A DNA stretch of 11,285 nucleotides. Source: Pseudomonadota bacterium. GTDB taxonomy: Bacteria; Pseudomonadota; Gammaproteobacteria; Burkholderiales; Gallionellaceae. Numbering within the stretch: the first letter of the stretch is position 1; each line of letters begins with the position of its first letter. The stretch spans positions 1 through 11,285 of the forward strand of contig JAJXWG010000035.1 of assembly GCA_021781695.1 (NCBI GenBank), in the 5' to 3' direction. The position numbers were made by a program, and so were the translations under genes. Shown here piece after piece: positions 1 to 6,364 of this stretch. The notes beneath the pieces are model-generated. The model made no database searches. It was given only the letters and a program-made list of their open reading frames with translations, and was not told the DNA's origin.

Positions 1-867
1 GTCGTTCACTTCCAGCAGTATCACGTCGCCATTGCGCATTTTCAATACCTTTTCCAGCGTGATGTCGGCTTGCCCCAGCGTTGCGGCCAGCTCGACCTCT
101 GCACATTGCACCTGGCGGGAAAGCAGTTGCAGCCAGCGCTGATCCACGGCCATGTGTTCGCCCTGAACATTGTTGTACAGCAGGTCCTTGACGGGTTCCA
201 GCATGGAATAGGGCATGCAGACATGGAAAGAGCCGCCGTTTCCGCCCAGTTCGATATCGAAACTGGTGACGATCACGACTTCGTTCGGTGTGGCAATATT
301 GGCGAACTGCGGGTTCATTTCGGAACGCACGAATTCGAACTCGAGCGGATGCACGGTCTCCCATGATTTGGCATAAGCTTCGAATACCACTTCCAGCATG
401 TTGCGTATGATGCGCTGTTCGGTCTGGGTGAATTCGCGGCCTTCGACCCGGGTGTGGAAACGGCCATCGCCGCCGAACATGTTGTCCACCACCAGAAAGA
501 CAAGATTCGGGTCAAAGATGAACAGGCCGTTGCCGCGCAGCGGCTTGGCCTGAATGATGTTCAGGTTGGTGGGTACCGCGATGTTGCGTATGAATTCGCC
601 AAACTTCAATACGCGCACAGGACCTACGGAAATTTCCGGCGTGCGCCTGATGAAGTTGAACAGGCCGATGCGGAACAGGCGCGCAAAACGCTCGTTGATG
701 ATCTCCATCGTGGGCATGCGCCCGCGCACGATACGTTCCTGGGATGCAAGATTGTAGGAACGCACATCTCCTGCGGCGGCTTCCGGGTGATCCGCGACCT
801 CATCGGTCTCGCCATTCACTCCCTTGAGCAGCGAGTCGACTTCATCCTGTGAAAGAAATTCGCTCAT
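1..867 (-). CDS. fliM: Flagellar motor switch protein FliM (3' end cut by window)
   Basis: FliM is a C-ring protein that binds phosphorylated CheY and, with FliG and FliN, sets the direction of motor rotation. My translation of the minus strand gives 289 residues and runs off the left edge without a stop; FliM is usually about 330, so roughly 40 residues are missing. Residues 4-14 (FLSQDEVDSLL) are the N-terminal CheY-binding motif. The CheC-like middle domain carries the GGDG signature at residues 132-135, within NMFGGDGRF, and a second glycine-rich turn at about 208-212. The last visible part (about 245-289, ending LKMRNGDVILLEVND) is the start of the FliN-like SpoA domain. The ATG lies 4 bases after the fliL stop in an A-rich stretch with no clear Shine-Dalgarno, so translation is probably coupled to fliL. 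Very secure identification. Confidence 0.97.
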   Translation of the reverse strand, partial: MSEFLSQDEVDSLLKGVNGETDEVADHPEAAAGDVRSYNLASQERIVRGRMPTMEIINERFARLFRIGLFNFIRRTPEISVGPVRVLKFGEFIRNIAVPTNLNIIQAKPLRGNGLFIFDPNLVFLVVDNMFGGDGRFHTRVEGREFTQTEQRIIRNMLEVVFEAYAKSWETVHPLEFEFVRSEMNPQFANIATPNEVVIVTSFDIELGGNGGSFHVCMPYSMLEPVKDLLYNNVQGEHMAVDQRWLQLLSRQVQCAEVELAATLGQADITLEKVLKMRNGDVILLEVND

Positions 868-871
868 TTTT

Positions 872-1429
872 TTATTGAATGATGAATGATGTGAACAGGA
901 CTGCCGCAATGCCCTTCTTGGCGGGTGCGGAAGGGGGGGCAGGCTGCGTTTCGGCATCCGGTGCAACAGAATGTATGGGCGGCGCTGATTTGCGTAAACC
1001 CATGATGAACTCTATCTGCTCCTTGATCTGGTTGGCCAGTTTCTCCTTGCCTTCCACGGTGGAAAGCTGGGAGGGATATTTGCTCTGCAGCAGCAGGTTG
1101 ACCGTGTTCTGAATTTCCGGCAATTGGGCCTTGATCTTTTCCTCGAGATCCGGATCTGTGATCTTGAGCGAGATGCCGATTTGCAGATAGCGGTCAGTGT
1201 CTTCGCGCATCAGATTGGCGGTGTAAGTGCCAATTTCAACAAATTTGGGAGGAACTTTGGTGTCTTCTGCTGCCTTGGTCTCATGTTTTGCCGATGGTTT
1301 CATCAGGAAATAAGCTGCAGCACCTCCTCCTGCGAGCAGGATGACCACGGCAACGATGATCATGATGAGCTTCTTTTTGCTCTTGGGAGGCTGATCAACG
1401 GCCTCTGCTGCTGGATCTGGTTTTGCCAT
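872..1429 (-). CDS. fliL: Flagellar basal body-associated protein FliL
   Basis: FliL is a single-pass inner-membrane protein at the flagellar base that associates with the MotAB stator and supports torque or swarming. The 185-residue product has a charged, proline-containing N terminus with a KSKKK stop-transfer-like patch (16-20), one membrane segment at about 21-43, and a periplasmic domain with the family's Y-x-A-N-L (69-73) and R-Y-L-Q-I (80-84) strands. It ends VLFTSFIIQ, the typical FliL C-terminal strand. Residues about 147-172 are a proline/alanine-rich insert between the last helix and that strand. An AGGAAA-type ribosome binding site precedes the ATG. fliK lies 78 bases upstream and fliM follows after 4 bases, the usual order. 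Confident call. Confidence 0.95.
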   Translation of the reverse strand: MAKPDPAAEAVDQPPKSKKKLIMIIVAVVILLAGGGAAAYFLMKPSAKHETKAAEDTKVPPKFVEIGTYTANLMREDTDRYLQIGISLKITDPDLEEKIKAQLPEIQNTVNLLLQSKYPSQLSTVEGKEKLANQIKEQIEFIMGLRKSAPPIHSVAPDAETQPAPPSAPAKKGIAAVLFTSFIIQ

Positions 1430-1458
1430 GGTGTGTTTCCTGATCTAAAAATATGCAG

Positions 1459-1487
1459 ATTATCGCCCAAATTTCACGGATTGACCC
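1459..1487 (-). promoter_or_regulatory. Candidate promoter upstream of fliL
   Basis: In the fliK-fliL gap the minus strand carries GATAAT (1459-1464, five of six matches to TATAAT) with a weak GGGTCA 17 bases upstream (1482-1487). The overlapping GGCGATAA also matches seven of eight positions of the flagellar sigma-28 -10 box GCCGATAA, but I see no convincing TAAA-type -35 at the right distance. A start near 1452 would leave a leader of about 23 bases containing the fliL ribosome binding site. It would allow fliL-fliM expression separate from the upstream operon. Inference only. Confidence 0.25.
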
Positions 1488-1507
1488 ATCTCTTCTCGCT
1501 GATGCTG

Positions 1508-2785
1508 TCAGGCAAATGTGTCGAGCATGCCGGTGTGGCGGCGGGTGGGAACAATCGGCACGCTGATTGCAGCGGGTTCTACCGTGTTGATGACGCCTGT
1601 CCTGTTGTTAGGCTGCGTGAAATTGCGTGCGCCGCTATCGCGTGGCGTCTGATCGCTGACCGTTGCATTGCCCAGCATGATTCCGTTATCGGCCAGGCTT
1701 TCGCGAAGTTTAGGCAACGCATTTTCAATGGCGTGCCTCACCTCGCTGTGGGGCGAGGAGAATTGCGCAGTTGCCTGATTGTCCGTCACGGAGATGACGA
1801 CATGCATGGGCCCAAGATCAGGCGGGTTTAAATGCAGTTCGGCAACCTGGCTTTGCTGATGACTCAGCCAGCTGATCTTCTGGGAAAATTCACCAGCCCA
1901 TGTGCTGCTTCCCAGCGGGGCTGAAATGGTATGGGTATCCGGGTTAGCAGACAAAGGGTTGATCATGGCTTGAACAGATGCCAGTTGCTCGGGCTGGACT
2001 GCAGCCGTTTTCGCTTCCAAAACGGGTTTGATCGTCGCTGCAGCGTTGTCGGTTGCTGCCTGTACGAGTTTTGAAAAGTCAGCCGTGGCGGAAGCGGTTT
2101 TGGGATCCGCTGCGCTGGCATTGCTCAAGTCTGCGGCTTTTGATCCTTCCGCAGCGATCCCCGCAGCCAACTTAAGATTGGCGCCATCAGCAACTTTAGG
2201 GTTGACCCCATCAGCAACTTTAGGGTTGACCCCATCAGCCAGTTTGGGATTGGTGCCATCAGTGATTTTGGCGCTGACCCCCGCGGCAACCTGGGCATTG
2301 ATTCCGGGTATGCTATTGGCATACGCCATGCTGTCGGAAACCTTGCTCGCGGTGATCGGATCGACACTGGTAACGGCAGCGCTGGGCGTGTCTGTGGCCA
2401 CTCTGATTTCAGGATAAACCATTGGAACCATGCCGCTCGCATCAGGGGTTGCCAGCGCGGGCTCGCGATGGGTTTTCGAACTGGCCTCTTTGGCCGTTGC
2501 GACAGGAAATTTGATCTCTTTTTTGCCGAGGGCTGCAATAGTCAGGGATGCGGCATTCGGTGCGATGGCAGCTTCCGGATCGATTTGCGCGATTGCAGCC
2601 TGGCTGGCCTGATTCTCAGTGGCATTGGTTGCTGGAGCGTTTTTCGATGCGGGAGTTGCAGTCGCTTTCTCCTGGACTTGCCGCGCCAGCACTGCGCCGA
2701 ATGTTCCGTTCGATGAAACATCATTGGCGCTGGAATCGCCTTGCTGTGCAGATGAGGGGGGTGTGCTGGTCACGGGTTTGATCAT
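1508..2785 (-). CDS. fliK: Flagellar hook-length control protein FliK
   Basis: FliK is secreted through the flagellar type III apparatus, measures hook length, and triggers the FlhB substrate switch from rod/hook to filament proteins. The 425-residue product has the expected two-part build. A long low-complexity N-terminal and middle region is rich in Ala, Thr, Ser and Pro and should act as an extended ruler. It is followed by a Flg_hook-type C-terminal domain at about 296-385, with the hallmark VAELHLNPPDLGPMHVVI stretch (314-331) and LPKLRESLADNGIMLG (357-372). A tail of about 40 residues follows. Residues 160-207 are octapeptide repeats (separate entry). The ATG is well chosen: AAGGAGA at 2791-2797 sits 5 bases upstream. 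It lies 14 bases after fliJ and matches the fliI-fliJ-fliK order known from enterics. Confidence 0.93.
   Translation of the reverse strand: MIKPVTSTPPSSAQQGDSSANDVSSNGTFGAVLARQVQEKATATPASKNAPATNATENQASQAAIAQIDPEAAIAPNAASLTIAALGKKEIKFPVATAKEASSKTHREPALATPDASGMVPMVYPEIRVATDTPSAAVTSVDPITASKVSDSMAYANSIPGINAQVAAGVSAKITDGTNPKLADGVNPKVADGVNPKVADGANLKLAAGIAAEGSKAADLSNASAADPKTASATADFSKLVQAATDNAAATIKPVLEAKTAAVQPEQLASVQAMINPLSANPDTHTISAPLGSSTWAGEFSQKISWLSHQQSQVAELHLNPPDLGPMHVVISVTDNQATAQFSSPHSEVRHAIENALPKLRESLADNGIMLGNATVSDQTPRDSGARNFTQPNNRTGVINTVEPAAISVPIVPTRRHTGMLDTFA
2165..2308 (-). repeat. 24-bp tandem repeats encoding octapeptides in FliK
   Basis: Six in-frame 24-bp units encode octapeptides in FliK residues 160-207: PGINAQVA, AGVSAKIT, DGTNPKLA, DGVNPKVA, DGVNPKVA, DGANLKLA. 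Two adjacent DNA units (2190-2213 and 2214-2237) are identical base for base, which points to a recent duplication. The flanking units have diverged. The repeat lies in the ruler region before the conserved C-terminal domain, so unit number would change the length of the protein. Confidence 0.9.
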
Positions 2786-2799
2786 GATGGTCTCCTTGC

Positions 2800-3258
2800 C
2801 TACTTGTTTTCCATGTTGAGCATCTTGTATGCGTTCATGCGGCCTGTGTGTTCGTCAGTCGTTTTCTGCTCCTGCTTGGCCTGGGCCTTGATTTGCGTTT
2901 CAACATGGCGTTGTTGCAGGGTGTCAAAGGATTTCAGTTTCCGCTGCGTGCTGGTGAATTCGCTGCGCCCCATTTGCGCAGACAGTTTGCATTGCTCAAC
3001 GGCCTTCGACTGTTGCGCGATGGCGACATCCAGCTTGTAAATGAACTCCTGGAAGTTTTTCAACAGCGCAGGGTTCATGCCATCCCGGCTTGCCGATTGC
3101 ATGCGTTCCTGATATTCACGGCGATACTGGCAGAGCACATCAAGCTGGGCTTGCGCGTCGTGCTGCTGCCTGTTGAGCAGGCCAAGGCGGCGCGTGGCTT
3201 CCTCGTTTTTGCTTTGCGCCAGATTCAACAGTGTTTGCAAGGGGAATGACTTGTTCAT
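2800..3258 (-). CDS. fliJ: Flagellar export protein FliJ
   Basis: FliJ is a small cytoplasmic coiled-coil protein that sits as a stalk in the FliI ATPase ring and contacts the export gate protein FlhA; it also escorts export chaperones. The 152-residue product begins MNKSFPLQTLLNLAQ, a typical FliJ start, and is almost entirely charged and Gln-rich helix (for example about 15-75 and 80-140), consistent with an antiparallel coiled coil. The family is usually about 145-150 residues. The reading frame stays open further upstream inside fliI, but the ATG at 3258 is preferred: it gives the family length and leaves one base after the fliI stop (TGA G ATG). No strong ribosome binding site precedes it, so coupling to fliI is likely. 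The stop is 14 bases before fliK and close to that gene's AAGGAGA. Confidence 0.9.
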   Translation of the reverse strand: MNKSFPLQTLLNLAQSKNEEATRRLGLLNRQQHDAQAQLDVLCQYRREYQERMQSASRDGMNPALLKNFQEFIYKLDVAIAQQSKAVEQCKLSAQMGRSEFTSTQRKLKSFDTLQQRHVETQIKAQAKQEQKTTDEHTGRMNAYKMLNMENK

Positions 3259-3259
3259 C

Positions 3260-4738
3260 TCAGTTGGCCTTGTCGAACAGGGCGGCCAGCTGCGCAACGC
3301 TGGACCCGTAGGTTTCGCGCTGATGCATGCCCTGGTTGAGGAAAAGCTCCATTTTGGGATACAACCTGATCGCCTCGTCGAGCATGGGATCGCTGCCGCC
3401 GATGTAGGCACCCACATTGATCAGGTCCCTGTTGCGCTGGTAATGCGCATACATCTGTTTGAAGCGTTGTATCAACGACGCGTGTTCAGGTGTTGCCAGC
3501 CTGGACATCACACGGCTGATCGAGGCTTCGATGTCGATGGCAGGGTAATGCCCCTGCTCTGCAAGGCGGCGCGAAAGTACGATATGTCCATCTAGAATGG
3601 CGCGCGCGCTGTCGGCAATCGGATCCTGCTGATCATCCCCTTCCGTGAGCACGGTATAAAAGGCGGTGATCGAACCGCTGCCCGTCAGGCCGTTGCCGGC
3701 GCGCTCCACAAGCTGCGGCAGCTTGGCAAAGACAGAAGGCGGATAACCTTTGGTGGCAGGCGGCTCGCCCACAGCCAGCGCTATTTCACGTTGCGCCATC
3801 GCATAGCGGGTCAGCGAATCCATGATGAGCAGCACGTTCTTGCCCTGATCGCGGAAATATTCGGCGATGGTTGTCGCATAGGCGGTTCCCTGCAGGCGCA
3901 TCAGAGGCGATGTATCGGCGGGTGTTGCTACGACCACCGAGCGCGCCATGCCCTCGGGGCCCAGGATGTCGGTGATGAACTCCTTGACTTCGCGGCCGCG
4001 TTCGCCTATCAGGCCGACGACCGTGACATCCGCGCTGGTATAACGCGCCATCATCCCCAAAAGCACGCTCTTGCCCACGCCGCTGCCGGCAAAAAGTCCC
4101 ATGCGCTGGCCGCGTCCAACAGAGAGCAGGCTGTTGATGGCGCGTACACCGACATCCAGCGGGGTATCGATGGTGGCGCGTTCCAGCGGGTTGAAAGGGC
4201 GGCTTTGCAATGGTGCGGAAGCGGTATCCTGCAGAGGCCCGAGCTGATCCAGGGGCTTGCCTGCGCCATCCAGCACGCGTCCCAGCAGCATGTTGCCTAC
4301 CGGCATGTGCTTGGCGTGATCGGACATGCGGCGGCGCGGTGATTTGCGCTTGCCCGACAGGGTCAGCACGTGTGCAGGTTCTATCGGCATTACGCGTGCG
4401 CCGGGCACCAGTCCGGCGACATCGTTTTCAGGCATCAGGAAAAGCTTTTCTCCGGAGAATCCGACGACTTCCGCCTCGACTCTGGCATTGGGCAGATGGA
4501 TTTCGCAGGTGCTGCCGACTGGCATTTGCAGCCCGACCGCTTCCATCATCAGGCCGGTGACTTTGGTCAAATGGCCGCTGGGCGGCATGGCATTGCAGTT
4601 GGCAACATATTCACACCCTTCGTTGAGAAATGCCTGCCAGCGCAGGCTTGTGGCATTGGCAGCAGGGTCGACGGAAGCCGGGGTCGTCGTCCTGTCGGAT
4701 GCGGCCGGTTCCAGTTCGAGTATCAGGTCGTCAGCCAT
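3260..4738 (-). CDS. fliI: Flagellum-specific ATPase FliI
   Basis: FliI is the F1-beta-like ATPase of the flagellar type III export apparatus. It hydrolyses ATP on a FliH-bound hexameric ring below the export gate and helps unload chaperone-substrate complexes. The 492-residue product has an N-terminal beta-barrel region (about 45-130), Walker A AGSGVGKS at 217-224, the GERGREV segment at 246-252, Walker B NVLLIMDSLTR at 301-311 and the family signature GYPPSVF at 331-337. It is slightly longer than the usual 440-470 residues. The extra length comes from an N-terminal extension of about 30 residues and a basic insert at about 129-146 (SGKRKSPRRRMSDHAKHM). The gene overlaps fliH by 16 bases at its start and is followed by fliJ after one base. 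Secure call. Confidence 0.97.
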   Translation of the reverse strand: MADDLILELEPAASDRTTTPASVDPAANATSLRWQAFLNEGCEYVANCNAMPPSGHLTKVTGLMMEAVGLQMPVGSTCEIHLPNARVEAEVVGFSGEKLFLMPENDVAGLVPGARVMPIEPAHVLTLSGKRKSPRRRMSDHAKHMPVGNMLLGRVLDGAGKPLDQLGPLQDTASAPLQSRPFNPLERATIDTPLDVGVRAINSLLSVGRGQRMGLFAGSGVGKSVLLGMMARYTSADVTVVGLIGERGREVKEFITDILGPEGMARSVVVATPADTSPLMRLQGTAYATTIAEYFRDQGKNVLLIMDSLTRYAMAQREIALAVGEPPATKGYPPSVFAKLPQLVERAGNGLTGSGSITAFYTVLTEGDDQQDPIADSARAILDGHIVLSRRLAEQGHYPAIDIEASISRVMSRLATPEHASLIQRFKQMYAHYQRNRDLINVGAYIGGSDPMLDEAIRLYPKMELFLNQGMHQRETYGSSVAQLAALFDKAN

Positions 4739-5376
4739 GATCTGTCCTGTCCGATGGATTCCACGATGGCGCGCCAGCGTGCAGAATTGGTTGCATCGAT
4801 GTGGCTGTGCGCGGTTTCGACGCGGCAGCCGCCGGGTTCAATTTTGACGTCGGTAAATATCTTCCATCCGGCATGCGTCAGCTGATCGCCCATTTCTTTG
4901 CGCACCAGTTCGGCATCAAGAGGATTCAGAATCAGGTGTGCGTTCTGGTTGAAGTGCGGCAGACTGCTGATGGCGGAACTGACCACTTTCAGGATCATTT
5001 CAGGCCTGATCTGCAGTGCTTCGGTGGTCATCTTGTGTGCGATTTCCAAAGACAGGTCCAGCAGCGACTGCGCAAGTTGCTGATCAACCTGATTGAGCGC
5101 GATTTGCAGATTCTGCATCAGCATCTGAAGCTGGGATGTTTCGCGCTGTGCCTGTTGCAATCCGGCAGCATAACCCGCCTTGTGGCCGTCGGCGTGCCCC
5201 TCGTCATATGCCCGCTTCTGAATTTTTCGCATCTCGTCCGCTGCGGACTGGCGCTGTTCTGGCGGCGATGCAACGCGCCTGGGCTCGGCATCAAAGGATG
5301 CCAGCTCCCAGCGCTGAAAGGCGGTGAGCTGCTCCTTTGGGATGGCCTGTCCGGCCGTGAGTATCTCGTCAGACAT
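4723..5376 (-). CDS. fliH: Flagellar assembly protein FliH
   Basis: FliH is the dimeric peripheral stalk that binds FliI, holds it inactive until docked, and anchors it to FliN and FlhA. The 217-residue product has an N-terminal FQRWELASFD segment (20-29), a short aromatic motif common in FliH. A helix with consecutive G-x3-G spacing follows (Gly 60, 64, 68, 72), characteristic of the family, then a long coiled coil at about 73-110 and a C-terminal V-ATPase subunit E-like domain. The start is uncertain. In-frame ATGs lie at 5376, 5382 and 5388; AAGGGAG is well spaced for 5382 and GAGG is well spaced for 5376, and an ATG at 5418 would give 231 residues. I chose MSDEIL (5376). All options overlap the end of fliG, and the stop overlaps fliI. 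Confidence 0.92.
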   Translation of the reverse strand: MSDEILTAGQAIPKEQLTAFQRWELASFDAEPRRVASPPEQRQSAADEMRKIQKRAYDEGHADGHKAGYAAGLQQAQRETSQLQMLMQNLQIALNQVDQQLAQSLLDLSLEIAHKMTTEALQIRPEMILKVVSSAISSLPHFNQNAHLILNPLDAELVRKEMGDQLTHAGWKIFTDVKIEPGGCRVETAHSHIDATNSARWRAIVESIGQDRSWLTT

Positions 5377-6364
5377 AAGCATCCTCATCTCCCTTGCCGC
5401 CCAGTGCAATCTGACCATCGTCCGACAGGCGTTTCACGATCTTGAGTATCTCCTTCTGGTTGGACTCAACCTCGCTCAACTTGACAGGCCCTTTGGATTC
5501 GAGATCTTCGCGCATCATTTCTGCCGCACGCGTCGACATGTTCTTGAAAATCTTCTCGCGCAACTCTTCGCTGGAACCTTTGAGCGCGATGATCAGCGCC
5601 TCGGACTGGACTTCGCGCAGGATCAGTTGTATGCCCCTGTCATCGACCTCAAGGATATTCTCGAAGACGAACATCTTGTCTTCGATTTTCTGCGCAAGAT
5701 CTGGGTCGAAGCTGCGCACTTTTTCCATCATCTCCGCTTCCAGGGCACCTCCCATGAAATTGAGGATTTCTGCGGCGGTGGCAACACCTCCCTTGAGAGT
5801 TTTCTTGCCCGTCTGCCCGCCGCTCATCAGCTTGCTCAGCACATCGTTCAGTTCGCGCAGCGCGACAGGCTGCACGCCATCCAGCGTGGAGATGCGCAAG
5901 AGCACGTCATTGCGGGTGCGCTCGGTGAACATCTTCATGACGCTTGCGGCCTGGTCGGCCTCCAGATGCACCAGTATGGTCGCGATGATCTGCGGATGTT
6001 CGTTGCCTATCATTTCCGCCACGGCGCCCGGGTCCATCCATTTCAGGCTTTCTATCCCGCTGGTGTCGCTGTTGTGCATGATGCGGTCCAACAGGCCTGC
6101 AGCCTTGTCATCACCCAGCGCCTTGGTGAGCATGTTGCGTATGTAATCGTTGGAATTCATGCCTATCGTGGTCTTGGTTGATGCCGTGACCAGAAAGTCG
6201 TGAAACACCTGCGCAATCTGTTCGCGCGACAGGTTGCTCAATGTCACCATTGCCGAGCTGATCTTCTGCACTTCCTTGGGTTCCAGATATTTGAGTACCT
6301 CCGCGGCCTCGTTCTCACCCAGAGACATCAGGAAGATGGCGCTGTTCTGGATGCCCTCATTCAT
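5369..6364 (-). CDS. fliG: Flagellar motor switch protein FliG
   Basis: FliG is the C-ring protein that joins the MS ring (FliF) to FliM and contacts the MotA stator to make torque. The 331-residue product is the normal family length. It opens with the conserved MNEGIQNSAIFLMSLGE segment (FliF-binding domain, about 1-95). The middle domain carries the EHPQ motif at 122-125, and the C-terminal torque domain spans about 190-331. By comparison with E. coli from memory (offset of two residues), the stator-facing charges are K262, R279, E286, D287 and K295, so two positions show conservative Asp-to-Glu and Arg-to-Lys changes. The ATG overlaps the end of fliF by 8 bases and the stop overlaps fliH. 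Very secure. Confidence 0.98.
   Translation of the reverse strand: MNEGIQNSAIFLMSLGENEAAEVLKYLEPKEVQKISSAMVTLSNLSREQIAQVFHDFLVTASTKTTIGMNSNDYIRNMLTKALGDDKAAGLLDRIMHNSDTSGIESLKWMDPGAVAEMIGNEHPQIIATILVHLEADQAASVMKMFTERTRNDVLLRISTLDGVQPVALRELNDVLSKLMSGGQTGKKTLKGGVATAAEILNFMGGALEAEMMEKVRSFDPDLAQKIEDKMFVFENILEVDDRGIQLILREVQSEALIIALKGSSEELREKIFKNMSTRAAEMMREDLESKGPVKLSEVESNQKEILKIVKRLSDDGQIALGGKGDEDAYV

Noticed and set aside
1124..1831. 235-residue plus-strand open frame across the fliL-fliK junction
   Set aside because: It spans parts of two genes and their gap in the antisense direction and shows no domain; a shadow frame.
2028..2417. 129-residue plus-strand frame with hydrophobic repeats opposite fliK
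   Set aside because: Its repeats (TLGLTPSA type) are just the antisense reading of the FliK octapeptide units; no start signal.
3256..3417. Longer fliJ starting at 3417 (205 residues)
   Set aside because: The extra 53 residues lie inside the fliI coding region in another frame and do not resemble FliJ; the MNKSF start gives the family length.
5324..6181. 285-residue open frame on the plus strand opposite fliG
   Set aside because: It lies wholly antisense to a strongly conserved gene, has no ribosome binding site or recognisable domain, and is rich in His, Leu and Arg as expected for a reverse-frame shadow.
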